NCBI RefSeq assembly: GCF_014705615.1
Contig: NZ_JACXJA010000026.1
Coordinates: 62,001-126,000, forward strand
Direction of reading: 5' to 3'
Source of the DNA: Paenibacillus oceani
Lineage (GTDB): Bacteria; Bacillota; Bacilli; Paenibacillales; NBRC-103111
Length of the DNA stretch: 64,000 nt
Position 1 is the first letter of the stretch, and each line of letters opens with the position of its first letter. A program made the position numbers and the translations under genes. The notes beneath the pieces were generated by a model. That model was not told the DNA's origin and searched no databases. It saw only the letters and a list, made by a program, of their open reading frames with translations. Below, piece by piece: positions 26,432 through 36,585 of the stretch.

Positions 26432-26656
26432 CTAACGGCGTTCATCGGAAGACGTTAATTCGTACAGGCTGCGCACCTCGCACTGAAGCGTATCGGCGAT
26501 CGAAATCGCGAGCTTAAGAGACATCACTCTTTTATTGTCGATAAAATCACCCAGCCGCTCCCGTCTCACTCGCAGTTCAAGCGCCAGCCGTTCCAGCGGC
26601 ATTCCTGCTTCCTGAAGTCTTTCTTCCAGCAGGCAACGGCCCAGTTCGTACTTCAA
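26432..26656 (-). CDS. Small XRE-type helix-turn-helix protein
   Basis: About 74 residues. I chose TTG at 26656 because AGAGGGG lies about 10 nt upstream on the minus strand and the longer frame is not protein-like. The sequence KYELGRCLLEERLQEAGMPLERLALELRVRRERLGDFIDNKR, then SLKLAISIADTLQCEVRSLYEL, is a single HTH_3 domain. Stand-alone proteins of this kind are common in Paenibacillaceae. It is convergent with the ABC operon and lies downstream of the AraC gene. Target unknown. Confidence 0.7.
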   Translation of the reverse strand: MKYELGRCLLEERLQEAGMPLERLALELRVRRERLGDFIDNKRVMSLKLAISIADTLQCEVRSLYELTSSDERR

Positions 26657-26785
26657 TATGCATATGCCCCTCTCAGAAAAAATCGTCCAACGAATTTTAT
26701 GATTTCCTATCCGCTTTTGCTTCATCCCCGGCTTGGATCTCGGAATTACCATTTTATACGATTCTAAATGCCTTCTCAAAGCCTC

Positions 26786-29020
26786 TCAGATCGTCTCGGT
26801 ACGAGGCATCTGTTTACGGAAATCGCTCGGTGTTACACCGTTGCTTTTCTTAAACATGCGGTAGAAGTACGAACTGTTCGTAAATCCGGTCAGTTTGGCG
26901 ATGTCCGCCACGGAATAATCGGATTCCAGCAACAGCTGCTTAGATTGATTCATGCGCACCTCTTGAATGGCGTCCGTCAGTGTGAAAAAAGTCAGCTGTT
27001 TGTACAGGCGGCTTATATAGATCGGCGACATGTCCAGTTCGTCCGCAATCGAGTTCAGGCAAAGGTTCGGATTCGCATATTCCCGATCGATGATCTCATT
27101 GATACGTTTGATCAAATCGGTTTGTTTCGAATTTTTCTTCGCCTCTAGCTGTTTGCTTAATTGATCGAATATCCCGAAAAATTGTGTCGTTATTTCTTCG
27201 ATGACTTCCACCTGGTTCAACGAGGCAAGCGCAGAGTCGAAGTCGGCTTCGACGACGATCGCGTTATTCTTCTGAATCGTTTTCAGGACGTTGATGACGG
27301 TGAACGTCAGATGAGAAATCGTCAGTTGGACGACGGTATACGGGTATTCCCCCGTAGCACGCACCATTTCCGAGTAAATGGCCTTGGCTTCTTCGCTTTT
27401 CCCCGTCATTAGGCAATCGACCAACTGCTTTTCCCGGTGGACCGGAAACGCGTAATCCTTCAGCTTCAAGTTCATGATGTCTTCCGACCAGATCAGGCAG
27501 CCATGGCCGTAAAACAGCCGGTGAAGGGAAGCTTCTTTGACCTGGTTGTACATCAGGATACTTTGGTTGAGGGACGATCGAACCGGGCTTACGGTGACGG
27601 AAACGGATACTTTAAGATGTTTCTGAACTTCTTCCTGCATTAATTTCAGCATGCTTATCAATGCGTTTCTATCCGATAGTCCCTGAGGATCGTCGCTTGC
27701 GAGCAATAAAAGTACGCGATCGTCGCCAATATCGACACCTTCGGCATGATACGAGGAGGAGCTTATTTCTCCGCAAATGTTCATGATGGCGTATTTTACC
27801 AGCTTAAGATGGTCCCGGTAATAATCGGCGCACTCCGCAAAACGGTCCAACTTGAGCAAGATGAGTCTGGAGGGGTGATCCGCCCGGATGGTGAAGCCGA
27901 ATTCGGTCAACTTATCCTGCAGCGCTTCCGGGCCATAGGCCTCCCTGCGAAGCACAATACTCCGTAAAAAGTGCTGCTTTACGATATGCTGGTTGTTTCT
28001 CCGCTCGATTTCAAGCGATTTTAATTGCTTGAGCACTTTATCAATCGGTCCATACAGTTTGCGGGTAGCAGCAACGGACAGCAGTAACCCGAACAGTAGC
28101 ACCATAAAGCTGAAGGCAATCGTTTTGGTCCTCATACTCGTAATCTCGCGCGTAATCTCCGAATAAGGTGTCGTCCGCACATACCTCCAGCCAAGCGAAT
28201 CCGGGGCTGTGTAAGAAACGAGCGATTTGACGCCGTCAACGATATCCACGAAATAGTCGGAGGCAGCGCGGTTATCCAGAATGTTCCGAATATAACCTTT
28301 CCCGGAGTAATCGGTCAACATCGGATCGTCGCCGCTGCGCGAAAGCAAAATGCCTTGCTCATTCATAATGAACATTCTGGCGCCGAAGTCGGCGGTTAAG
28401 CTGCCGAAATCTTTATTGACCCACGACTCGGCAATATTGAGTACGACGGCGGCGCTCGTTTTTTTCTCGAGCATATCAAACGATAAATAGGAGTAGCTGC
28501 TTACCTGTTTTCCATCGCCGATTGCATATATTCTCGGTATCGGATAATACGGACGGTATTCCTGAATGTTATGGAAAATGTCTACAATTCCCCGGTCGTC
28601 CAATTCCTCCTCCGTTTGGCTTCCGTTTCGGAACGTGTCTGAGCTGATATAGTACATTCCGGAGCTTGCATTGTACACATAGATCGATTCGATAAACGGC
28701 ATCGATAGCCGGTAGTTGTGCAATTGCTGCATCGCTAGTGTTACATCGTAAATGTCCGGCTTCGGGAAGAAGATCAGCTTGGAGATCGTCAAGTCTCCGT
28801 AAATTTGAAACGATAGCGTCTTTGCCGTATCTGTCATCTTCGCCACCTCCCGACTCGTTTGTTTCAGAGAGTTCAAGTCGGAACGGGATACTTGCCGGAT
28901 GGCGATGTTTTCAAAGTTCATGATGAGCAGCGTGGAAGAAATGAGCAGAGTAATGACTGTACTAACCACAAGGCTGATCAAGATGTTTTTGTACAAGCTC
29001 CTATTCTCGCGTTGACTCAC
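26786..29020 (-). CDS. Membrane-anchored AraC-family sensor regulator
   Basis: A 744-residue protein. It has one membrane helix at residues 11-33, an extracellular sensor of about 260 residues, a second helix near 300-320, and a cytoplasmic part. The last 100 residues form an AraC domain: DREYANPNLCLNSIADELDMSPIYISRLYKQL and DYSVADIAKLTGFTNSSYFYRMFKKSNGVTPSDFRKQ. This YesS-like plan is typical of Paenibacillus regulators that sense a sugar outside and control a neighbouring ABC importer. Here that importer (29295-32744) is divergently transcribed 274 bp away, so it is the likely target. Confidence 0.9.
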   Translation of the reverse strand: MSQRENRSLYKNILISLVVSTVITLLISSTLLIMNFENIAIRQVSRSDLNSLKQTSREVAKMTDTAKTLSFQIYGDLTISKLIFFPKPDIYDVTLAMQQLHNYRLSMPFIESIYVYNASSGMYYISSDTFRNGSQTEEELDDRGIVDIFHNIQEYRPYYPIPRIYAIGDGKQVSSYSYLSFDMLEKKTSAAVVLNIAESWVNKDFGSLTADFGARMFIMNEQGILLSRSGDDPMLTDYSGKGYIRNILDNRAASDYFVDIVDGVKSLVSYTAPDSLGWRYVRTTPYSEITREITSMRTKTIAFSFMVLLFGLLLSVAATRKLYGPIDKVLKQLKSLEIERRNNQHIVKQHFLRSIVLRREAYGPEALQDKLTEFGFTIRADHPSRLILLKLDRFAECADYYRDHLKLVKYAIMNICGEISSSSYHAEGVDIGDDRVLLLLASDDPQGLSDRNALISMLKLMQEEVQKHLKVSVSVTVSPVRSSLNQSILMYNQVKEASLHRLFYGHGCLIWSEDIMNLKLKDYAFPVHREKQLVDCLMTGKSEEAKAIYSEMVRATGEYPYTVVQLTISHLTFTVINVLKTIQKNNAIVVEADFDSALASLNQVEVIEEITTQFFGIFDQLSKQLEAKKNSKQTDLIKRINEIIDREYANPNLCLNSIADELDMSPIYISRLYKQLTFFTLTDAIQEVRMNQSKQLLLESDYSVADIAKLTGFTNSSYFYRMFKKSNGVTPSDFRKQMPRTETI

Positions 29021-29294
29021 CCGCTTCTCATCCCCTCAAAAAGTCATTCCAAAAAAGTATATCTTACATGCCGCCCGTGTTGCCATAGGGAGAGTGAAAA
29101 AGTAGAAAGAACACATAAAAGTGCGAATTGTTCACTCCGGGAACAAGCGCGATAAGGGCGAAAACTTCATGTTTATGACGCAATGTGGAGTTTAATTGCG
29201 CCTGCTTTCCTTGTACGATGGGGAACGGATGGGCAGGCACGCTATCAGACGTATCTTCCGCCTATCCTATTTATAGCCGGGGAGGACAGATTTC
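29021..29294. promoter_or_regulatory. Divergent intergenic region between AraC gene and sugar importer
   Basis: A 274-bp spacer that must hold both promoters and the regulator's binding sites. The TAATTGCGCC and CAATGTGGAG segments around 29180-29205 are AT/GC-mixed, but no clean -35/-10 pair is evident. GGGGAGG lies just before the permease GTG. Confidence 0.5.
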
Positions 29295-30215
29295 GTGTCG
29301 AAGCGAGGATTTTGGAATGAACTGAATAAAAACAAGCTTATGTTTCTAATGCTGCTGCCGACTCTTTTGTTTTTTTTCGTCAATTCGTATGTTCCGATGG
29401 TCGGCATCTATTTTGCGTTTACGAGATTCGATTTTCACGGCGGGCTGTTTGGAAGCCCTTTTGTTGGGTTGGACAATTTTAAATTTTTGTGGAAGTCCGG
29501 TAAGCTTGCGGAGCTCACACTGAACACGATCGGCTACAATTTGGCTTTTATTGTGCTCAAAAACGTGTTGGCCATCGGCCTGGCGATTTTGCTTAGCGAA
29601 ATCCACGGGAAGCTGTTCAAAAAAATATCGCAATCGATTTTGTTTTTGCCGTATTTCGTATCGTTCGTCCTGCTGAGCGCCATCTCATACAACATGTTCA
29701 ACTATGAAACCGGCTTTGCCAATACGTTTCTGAAGTCGCTCGGCATGCAGCCGTTCAACTTTTATGGCGCGCCGTGGGTGTGGGTCATCCTGCTCGTAGT
29801 GTTTTACCTGTGGAAGCATATCGGCTACAGCATGATCATTTATTTGGCGTCCATAACTGGAATCAGCGACGAGTATTACGAAGCGGCCCGAATCGACGGA
29901 GCTACTTTGCTGCAAAGGATTCGGCATATAACCGTCCCGATGCTGAAGCCGACATTCGTCCTTCTGCTTCTGTTTTCTCTCGGCAGCATCATGAAGGGGC
30001 AGTTCGATCTGTTCTATCAACTGATCGGAAACAACGGCCTATTGTTCGGCAGCACCGACATTATCGATACGTACGTGTTCCGGTCACTGAAAGAAACGTT
30101 TGATATCGGCATGGCGACCGCGGCGGGACTGTATCAATCCGTATTCGGCTTCATTCTGATCGTGACTGTTAATTACATCATCAAAAAAATAAACGAGGAT
30201 TACGCCTTGTTTTAA
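29295..30215 (+). CDS. Carbohydrate ABC transporter permease, LplB/YteP type
   Basis: A 306-residue permease from GTG 29295 with GGGGAGG upstream. Six hydrophobic helices are visible. The EAA loop reads EYYEAARIDGATLLQRIRHITVPML near residues 195-220, the contact site for the ATPase. The N-terminus (NELNKNKLMFLMLLPTLLFFFVNSYVPMVGIYFAF) is typical of LplB-like proteins. No ATPase gene is in the cluster; such systems usually share an MsmX-type ATPase encoded elsewhere. Confidence 0.92.
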   Translation: MSKRGFWNELNKNKLMFLMLLPTLLFFFVNSYVPMVGIYFAFTRFDFHGGLFGSPFVGLDNFKFLWKSGKLAELTLNTIGYNLAFIVLKNVLAIGLAILLSEIHGKLFKKISQSILFLPYFVSFVLLSAISYNMFNYETGFANTFLKSLGMQPFNFYGAPWVWVILLVVFYLWKHIGYSMIIYLASITGISDEYYEAARIDGATLLQRIRHITVPMLKPTFVLLLLFSLGSIMKGQFDLFYQLIGNNGLLFGSTDIIDTYVFRSLKETFDIGMATAAGLYQSVFGFILIVTVNYIIKKINEDYALF

Positions 30216-30236
30216 CTTGAGGAAGGAGGTTCGGTT

Positions 30237-31130
30237 ATGAACGTGAGAGCTTCGGAGAAATCCGCCGCCTTTAGCGTGCTCGCCTACACGGTCGTCGCGT
30301 TGGCAGCAATCGTCTGTCTATTTCCATTTTTGCTCATCTTGTCCGGGTCTTTGACTCTGAACGAATCGATCATCAGGGATGGATACCGGCTGATCCCGAA
30401 ACAATTTTCGCTCGAGGCCTACAGGACGATTTTCGCTACACCCGGTCCGATTCTGAGGGCCTACGGCGTGACGACTTTCGTGACGGTAGTCGGTACGACG
30501 ATCGGGCTGTTCATGACGACGATGGCCGGGTACGTCCTGCAGCGCAAAGACTTCAAATACCGCAATAAGGCCATGTTCTTTATTTATTTTACTACGCTGT
30601 TCAGCGGAGGGCTCGTACCCTGGTACATCATGATGACCTCGTACTTGCATTTGACGAATACGTACATGGCGCTCATTTTTCCCGGTTTGGCTTCGCCGTT
30701 TCTGATCATATTGATGAGAAGCTTCATCAAGTCAATTATTCCCGACGAGGTGATCGAATCCGCGAAAATCGACGGTGCGAACGATTTCGGCATTTATTTC
30801 CGCATTGTTCTCCCCCTCGCCATGCCGGGCATCGCCACCATCGGGCTGTTTATGGCTCTCGGGTATTGGAACAGCTGGTTTTCATCGTCGCTGTTCATCA
30901 ACGACCCTAGCAAATACGAGCTTCAGTTTTACTTGTACAACATCATTAATACGATGTCATTCCTGGCCGATCTGGGGGTAAGCTCCGGGGTCACGCTGTC
31001 AAGCGACATTCCGATGGAGTCAACGAAGCTGGCCATGTCGCTCATCGTAACAGGGCCGATTCTGCTGCTCTATCCGTTCGTGCAGCGGTATTTCGTCAAA
31101 GGCTTGACCATCGGCGCCGTAAAAGGTTAG
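30237..31130 (+). CDS. Carbohydrate ABC transporter permease, YtcP/LplC type
   Basis: A 297-residue permease from ATG 30237 with AAGGAGG upstream, 21 nt after the partner gene. Six helices; the EAA loop is EVIESAKIDGANDFGIYFRIVLPLAMPGI near residues 172-200. It ends in the YtcP-type YPFVQRYFVKGLTIGAVKG. With the LplB-like partner it forms the membrane channel of an oligosaccharide importer. Confidence 0.92.
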   Translation: MNVRASEKSAAFSVLAYTVVALAAIVCLFPFLLILSGSLTLNESIIRDGYRLIPKQFSLEAYRTIFATPGPILRAYGVTTFVTVVGTTIGLFMTTMAGYVLQRKDFKYRNKAMFFIYFTTLFSGGLVPWYIMMTSYLHLTNTYMALIFPGLASPFLIILMRSFIKSIIPDEVIESAKIDGANDFGIYFRIVLPLAMPGIATIGLFMALGYWNSWFSSSLFINDPSKYELQFYLYNIINTMSFLADLGVSSGVTLSSDIPMESTKLAMSLIVTGPILLLYPFVQRYFVKGLTIGAVKG

Positions 31131-31208
31131 ACCCGGCTTCAACCGCTTTCTGCGGCACGCCGGCTGACATAGTATGATAAACTTTTAGAAAGTAGAGGGA
31201 GGCATCAC

Positions 31209-32744
31209 ATGAAAGGAAGGACAATGCACATCTTTGCGCGATTCGTCGTCGTGGCGCTCGCAGTCGTGCTGTTTGCCGGGTGTACCGGCAAAACGCAGAA
31301 CGCCGGGGAAACCGCGAATACGGCTGGTATGGGCAAAGAACAGGACTTTTCGAAAAGGGTGGAACTGCAATTTTACATGCTGGGGGACCCGCCGAAAGAT
31401 TTGCCGATCATCGAAGCGAAAATTAACGAGCTAGCTTTGAAAGACTTGAACGCCACGGTAAAATTCAATTACATTTCGTGGACCGACAATACGACCAAGT
31501 ACAAACTGCTGCTTACGTCCGGCCAGCCCATCGACCTGATCTATACGGCGAACTGGTTCGGTTACCAGCAGTACGCGAAGAAAGGCGCTTTTCTGCCCCT
31601 GGACGAGCTGCTGCCCAAGCACGCGCCTAAATTGCACGGATTCGTGCCGCAGGATATGTGGCACACGGCCAGGATCGACGGCAAAATCTACACAGTACCT
31701 TCGACGTACAAAGAGTATACGACGGGGGGCTTCATCTACAGGGAAGACTTGAGACAGAAGTTCAATCTGCCGAAGCCGGAATCGATTCCTTCCTTTGAAG
31801 CTTATTTGGACGGAATCAAGAAAAACGTTTCGGATTTGTTCCCGCTCGCTTCCGGCTTCAATATGCGCAACTACTTGGAGCTTACCATCGATCCCGCCGG
31901 ATCGTTCCCTTACGGGATGACGGCTTCCTACGGTAACCCCCGCGAGATGACGGCATATTGGGGTTCGCCGGTCCATCTGGAAGGATTGAAAGTAGCGAAG
32001 AGATGGGCGGATAAAGGCTTCTGGTCCAAAAACGTGCTAAACGAAAAAGAACTGGGCAACAATCTGGTCATCGGCGGCAAGTCCGCGGCGCTGTTCTCTC
32101 ACAATCCGTCCATGTTTAACGACATGAACACGAAGACGCAAGCGGCGCATCCGGACTGGAAGCTGGCATACTCGCCGTTTCCGTTCATCAAAGGATACGC
32201 GACGCCGGTTACGCCGATCGGTAACGGTTTCGCCATTCCGAAGAGCAGCCCGAATCCGGAGCGGGCCATCGCCTTCTACGAAAAGCTCGTGACCGATAAA
32301 GAGTATAACCGGCTCACCGAATACGGAATCGAAGGGGTCAACTACAAGGTCGATAACGGGTATTACCAAATGATCGGAGACAGTAAATCGAACGGCTTCC
32401 CGCGCGAGGCGATGAATGGCTGGTCGTGGCGGAATCCGGAATATATGCTGTTCGACAAAGGGTACGACGGGGTCAAAGCAATATTTGCGCAGCTGGACAA
32501 AATCGCCAAGCCTGATATTTATTCCGGATTCGCCGAAGACTATACGGCTTATCAAGCGGAAAGAGCCGCGCTGGAGCAGGTGTCCAAGCAGTATCTTGCG
32601 CCGCTCGAAATGGGACTTGTCGAAGATGTGGAAGCGGGTCTGAAGCTGTTTATTGAAAAAGCCAAAGCGGCAGGGCTGGAAAAAATCCAAACTGAATATA
32701 AAAAGCAGTGGCTTCAATATTTGGACGAATCCGGCATGAAATGA
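31209..32744 (+). CDS. Solute-binding lipoprotein, LplA type
   Basis: A 511-residue binding protein from ATG 31209 behind GAGGGAGG. The lipoprotein signal ends in VVLFAGC (Cys about 26), followed by a Thr/Gly/Asn linker. QFYMLGDPPKDLPIIEAKINEL near residue 60 and the long C-terminal domain (FIKGYATPVTPIGNGFAIPKSS) identify the LplA group, larger than the 450-residue family at 758-2104. It is the third gene of the importer operon and presumably defines its sugar, which I cannot name. Confidence 0.92.
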   Translation: MKGRTMHIFARFVVVALAVVLFAGCTGKTQNAGETANTAGMGKEQDFSKRVELQFYMLGDPPKDLPIIEAKINELALKDLNATVKFNYISWTDNTTKYKLLLTSGQPIDLIYTANWFGYQQYAKKGAFLPLDELLPKHAPKLHGFVPQDMWHTARIDGKIYTVPSTYKEYTTGGFIYREDLRQKFNLPKPESIPSFEAYLDGIKKNVSDLFPLASGFNMRNYLELTIDPAGSFPYGMTASYGNPREMTAYWGSPVHLEGLKVAKRWADKGFWSKNVLNEKELGNNLVIGGKSAALFSHNPSMFNDMNTKTQAAHPDWKLAYSPFPFIKGYATPVTPIGNGFAIPKSSPNPERAIAFYEKLVTDKEYNRLTEYGIEGVNYKVDNGYYQMIGDSKSNGFPREAMNGWSWRNPEYMLFDKGYDGVKAIFAQLDKIAKPDIYSGFAEDYTAYQAERAALEQVSKQYLAPLEMGLVEDVEAGLKLFIEKAKAAGLEKIQTEYKKQWLQYLDESGMK

Positions 32745-32779
32745 GAATGGAAATTGCCCGAAACTCCTATACAGAGAGG

Positions 32780-33870
32780 ATGATAAGGTTCATTAAAAAA
32801 CCGATCGTGTTGTTGGTTGCTGCAGTCAGTATGTTAGCCGGGTGCAGCGGAGGACAAGATAGCAAAACCGGTCAAGCTGCGAACTCCGCGGCGAAGACTT
32901 GGGAGACACCGAAGGAGCCCGTTACCATTAGCTTTTATTTGCCATATGCAACCGATACAGCTACGTTCATGGAGCAGTATGGTAACGCAATCGTTAAGAA
33001 ATTCCCGCATGTTACTTTAAAACTCGTCAATTCCCCGGATACCAACGTGGCGGGCAATCTGTCCAACTTGCTTGCTTCGCAAGAACCAATCGACATTTTC
33101 TTGAACGGCGATACCAATCATTACCGATACATAACGCCGTTTAAATTTCAGTACGACATAACGGACATGATCAAGAGAAGCGGCTATGATCTGAAACGTC
33201 TCGAGCCTAGTACGCTAGAGGCTGTGAAGGCCCTTCCCCGAATGGCGAAATATATGCATTGCCTTTGCGGATGAATGTAATGTCCCTATTGTACAATAAA
33301 GACCTGTTCGACAAATTCGCTGTAGGCAATGCACTATTGGAAGGCAGCTTCGGCGGAATCAACAACCTGTTCTATAGTTCAAAAGTAGCGGCTATGTACG
33401 CGGCTTCCATTCCCGGAACAGCGCAACAAGTGAACTGGGATTTGGTCACTTTGCCGGAATTCAGCAATCTTCGCGGTATTGGTTCGCAGGCTTCGCTCAA
33501 CTTGGCTTATATACCGAGCATCAGTAAGCATAAGGAGCAAGCTTTTGAAATTATCGCTTATATGACCAGTGATGAATATCAGACCGATATTGCCAAAAAA
33601 GCTCTGGGACTGCCGGTCATCACAACCCAATCGGCAAAAGATGCGTTCGGTCAAGACAACCCGAATCTTGCAGGGAAAAACCTGAAGGCGCTAACGAAAA
33701 ATAAACCGGCTGCGCCATTCCAGCAATCGCCTTATCAAGCGATTACGAACAACCAGCTTGAAAAGCTCTGGTATCAGCTCGGTAAAGGTCAGCTTGACAT
33801 CAATACCACCTTGCGGATGGCGGATGAGAATGCGGTGAAGGAAATTGAAAAATTGAAATCCGGTCAATAA
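32780..33870 (+). pseudogene. Broken solute-binding protein: frameshift plus internal deletion
   Basis: The N-terminal frame reads MIRFIKKPIVLLVAAVSMLAGCSGG (lipobox LAGC) and follows the paralogue at 758-2104 to about ITDMIKRSGYDLKRL. Near 33240-33250 the frame shifts; the sense continues as GEIYALPLRMNVMSLLYNKDLFDKF. Then roughly 95 residues present in the paralogue are missing: FAV joins GNALLEGSFGGINNLF directly. The C-terminal part to DENAVKEIEKLKSGQ is intact. The start is also odd, since the TTG used by the paralogue is replaced by ATT. I read it as inactive. Confidence 0.8.
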
Positions 33871-33907
33871 TTTAGGGTGAAAAGAAAGGTTTAATGGGGA
33901 TTCATCC

Positions 33908-33940
33908 AGACTGTCGAGAAAGTCTCGACGGTCTTTTTAT
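33908..33940 (+). terminator. Intrinsic terminator
   Basis: AGACTGTCGAGA (33908-33919) pairs with TCTCGACGGTCT (33923-33934), followed by TTTTAT. It lies 38 nt after the broken binding-protein gene and closes the importer operon. Confidence 0.8.
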
Positions 33941-34090
33941 TGTATACTCATGAAAATGGAGATAATCCCTCTCCCTTGCGGCGAGCCCCGCAAATGATAC
34001 ATAAAGACCCTGCAGGATGGTGCAATGGATGTCGGGAAGGGAAATCGCATCTCTGCTATGCTTGGAAGCAACGAGGGGAGGAATCGGATC

Positions 34091-35056
34091 ATGGATATGC
34101 TGGCACAGCTGAACGAAGCTTTAAGCTATATCGAAGAGAACTTGACGAATGAGGTGAACTACCAGGAGGCGGCGAAGATTGCCTGCTGTTCGGAATACCA
34201 CTTTACGCGCATGTTCTCCTTTCTGGCCGGCATCACGCTGTCGGAATACATCCGCCGCAGACGCCTAACCTTGGCGGCACTAGAGCTAAGCCACAGTGAT
34301 ATGAAAATCATCGAAATTGCGCTGAAATACGGATATTCGTCGCCGGATTCCTTTGCCAGAGCTTTCCAGGGTATGCATGGGGTTACTCCTTCGGAAGCCC
34401 GGCTTCACGGTCAGTCCCTCAAAGCCTTCCCTCGGATGACGTTTCAATTGACCATCAAAGGAGGAAGTGAAATGAACTACCGTATCGAGGAGAAAGAGGC
34501 TTTCCGCATCGTGGGGATCAAGAAACGCGTTCCTATCGTGTTCCAAGGGGTAAACCCGGAGATTGCGTCGATGGTTGAAGGGCTCACTCCAGAATTAATT
34601 CAGGAAATTAAAAGCTATTCGAATGTCCAGCCTTCGGGACTGATCAGCGCATCCACGAATTTCACTATGGATACCGATTCAAAAGAAATAAGGATTCGCA
34701 TCGAACAGGGCTGCCGACATAGATCGACAGCCCTCGTTGCATTCACCGGCATGTTACAGATCCTTCCTGCTAAATGCCCGGCAACCCAACAGGAGCAGAA
34801 CCGCCGCATACCCGACCGTATACAGAAGGAAGGCGTCCGATGGAACGCTCGGCATGGAGAATGGACCCATGTCGGCCGTGGCAAGACCGGCCCAATCCGC
34901 CCCCCCGAGAACCTCGTAGAGGCTTCTCCGGTAAACGGAGTCCGTGGGCAGGAGCAGCCCGGTCAGCAGGAGAAATTTGTCCAGTATAGGGTGGCTTCCT
35001 TCATAGATCGTGATCCCTTCGACCAGACCGCTGAAGAGGGCCAATCCGTACAATAA
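34091..35056 (+). pseudogene. AraC/GyrI-like regulator, truncated at its 3' end
   Basis: From ATG 34091 (GGGGAGG upstream) the protein has a normal two-helix AraC domain ([33 protein letters not shown], then [35 protein letters not shown]) and starts a GyrI-like effector domain ([23 protein letters not shown]). After GLISASTNF, near 34665, similarity is lost. The frame then runs by chance through a hairpin and antisense to the ABC permease gene to 35056. The natural C-terminal 80-100 residues are absent. The DNA-binding half could still be made. Confidence 0.65.
34708..34733 (-). terminator. GGCTGCC-family hairpin downstream of the ABC permease
   Basis: GGGCTGCCGA (34708-34717) pairs with TCGACAGCCC (34724-34733), with one mismatch. 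It lies 20 nt beyond the minus-strand permease stop at 34754. No clear T-tract is seen on either strand. Confidence 0.45.
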
Positions 35057-35599
35057 GGCGGCGCAAATCCCGTTCCCCAGCATCGGCAAATAGACGGAAC
35101 CGAGCATGACCAGGGTGAGGAGAAGAAGCGGCATCCAAGTGAAGAGCACGAGACCCCGCAACAAATCCCCCACAAGCAGGGGAAGTCCGGCCAGGCTGTG
35201 GATGGTCCAGACCACGGAAACGAACAAAATGATACTGTACACGGCGATCCAGACGGCATGGCCCAGCCATTTCGCCAGATACAGCCTCCAGCGGGAGATG
35301 GGGCGGGCGGCGACAGCCAGCAGCAGACCGTTCTCCTGTTCACCCGTGACGATCCCCATGGCGGAGAAGAGCACGAAAAAGGCCGTTAGAAATTGTGCGA
35401 AAAAAAGCCCCAGCACCGTCAGAACCATGCTGTTCAACAGAGATTCGGCAGGGGATACCCGGTTCTGTTCGAGCGTACCGGCCAGCTCCCGAACCCCGAA
35501 GGCAAACAGCACCAGAAAGACGAAGGTCAAAATAATCGTGACCAGGAACACCCGCTTACGGGTCAACTCCTTGAAGGTGGCGGCTATGTACATCGTCAT
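34754..35599 (-). CDS. ABC-2-type permease
   Basis: About 281 residues from ATG 35599, which overlaps the ATPase stop (ATGA). Six hydrophobic segments are present, opening with [67 protein letters not shown] is the usual ABC-2 cytoplasmic loop. It is the last gene of a GC-rich minus-strand operon with sigma factor, anti-sigma factor and ATPase. Likely exports an envelope-active compound or lipid; that is inference. Confidence 0.87.
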   Translation of the reverse strand: MTMYIAATFKELTRKRVFLVTIILTFVFLVLFAFGVRELAGTLEQNRVSPAESLLNSMVLTVLGLFFAQFLTAFFVLFSAMGIVTGEQENGLLLAVAARPISRWRLYLAKWLGHAVWIAVYSIILFVSVVWTIHSLAGLPLLVGDLLRGLVLFTWMPLLLLTLVMLGSVYLPMLGNGICAALLYGLALFSGLVEGITIYEGSHPILDKFLLLTGLLLPTDSVYRRSLYEVLGGADWAGLATADMGPFSMPSVPSDAFLLYTVGYAAVLLLLGCRAFSRKDL

Positions 35600-36585
35600 A
35601 ACGGGACACCTCCTTGGCGGGACCGGGCCATCCGGAGGAACCAGGCCTCCAGGCTGTTCGGCTCGGGGCCGGATTCGTAAAGCGTCAGGCCGGTGCGGAT
35701 GAACAGCGAGCACAGGTAGCCGGCTTGTTCCCGGTCCGTTACGCGCGCGGTCAGGAGGGTGTTGCCGCTCTTGTCGGCCTCGACCAGGCGCAGCAGGGAG
35801 GGGGGAGCGCCGCCGACAGCGCTGCTCAATTCCTCCCACGTCTCCGGAAGCCATCCGCCAAGCCGGAAGCGCCAGTTGGCACTGCCGCCCGCGTTATCGC
35901 CGGTGCCGCTCAGCAGCTCTTGCAGCGGACCCGATGCCAGCAGCTCGCCGTCATACAGGAAAGCGGCCTCATCGCACAGCTCCTCCACATCTTCGAGCAG
36001 ATGGGTATTGAGGAAAATCGTCACGCCCCTGCCCCGCAGTTGCTTCAACAGGCTGCGGATCTCGTAACGGCCGATGGGGTCCAAGGCCGAAGCGGGTTCG
36101 TCCAGGATGACCAGCTTAGGGTCCAAGAGCAGGGCGGCGGCCAAGCCGAGACGCTGCTGCATCCCTTTGGAGAACCCGCCAACCCGGCGGTCTGCGGCCT
36201 CGGACAGGCCGACCAGCTCCAGGGTGTCGCGGACCCGGCTTCGGAAGGCGGATGCCCGCGTCTCCTGCGGGCGCAGCCCTCCCAGTTGACCGTGGAAGCG
36301 GAGGACCTCCGCCGGGGTCAGCCAATCCTGGTAGCGGAACAGCTCGGGCAAATAGCCCAGCTCTTGTCTCGCCTCCGCCCGGCCCAAGGGTCGGCCCAGC
36401 ATGGTGGCCCGCCCGGAGTCGGGGCGGTGGAGGCCGGCCAGCATTTTAACGAAGGTGCTTTTGCCGGCGCCGTTGGGTCCAAGCAAGCCGAAAATGCAGC
36501 CCTCCGGCACCTGCAGGGTGATGCCGCGACAGCCGCCGCGGCCGTTGTAGGTTTTGGTCAATTCTTCGGTGTCGATCATCATCAT
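35596..36585 (-). CDS. ABC transporter ATP-binding protein
   Basis: About 329 residues from ATG 36585 (three stacked ATGs, GAGGAG 11 nt upstream); its start overlaps the stop of the anti-sigma gene. Walker A is GPNGAGKST near residues 39-47, the signature is GGFSKGMQQRLGLAAALL, and Walker B is LVILDEPASALDPIG. It has a C-terminal domain of about 100 residues (SANWRFRLGGWLPETWEEL) as in DrrA/CcmA-type ATPases. Both overlaps imply strict co-translation with its neighbours. Confidence 0.9.
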   Translation of the reverse strand: MMMIDTEELTKTYNGRGGCRGITLQVPEGCIFGLLGPNGAGKSTFVKMLAGLHRPDSGRATMLGRPLGRAEARQELGYLPELFRYQDWLTPAEVLRFHGQLGGLRPQETRASAFRSRVRDTLELVGLSEAADRRVGGFSKGMQQRLGLAAALLLDPKLVILDEPASALDPIGRYEIRSLLKQLRGRGVTIFLNTHLLEDVEELCDEAAFLYDGELLASGPLQELLSGTGDNAGGSANWRFRLGGWLPETWEELSSAVGGAPPSLLRLVEADKSGNTLLTARVTDREQAGYLCSLFIRTGLTLYESGPEPNSLEAWFLRMARSRQGGVPL

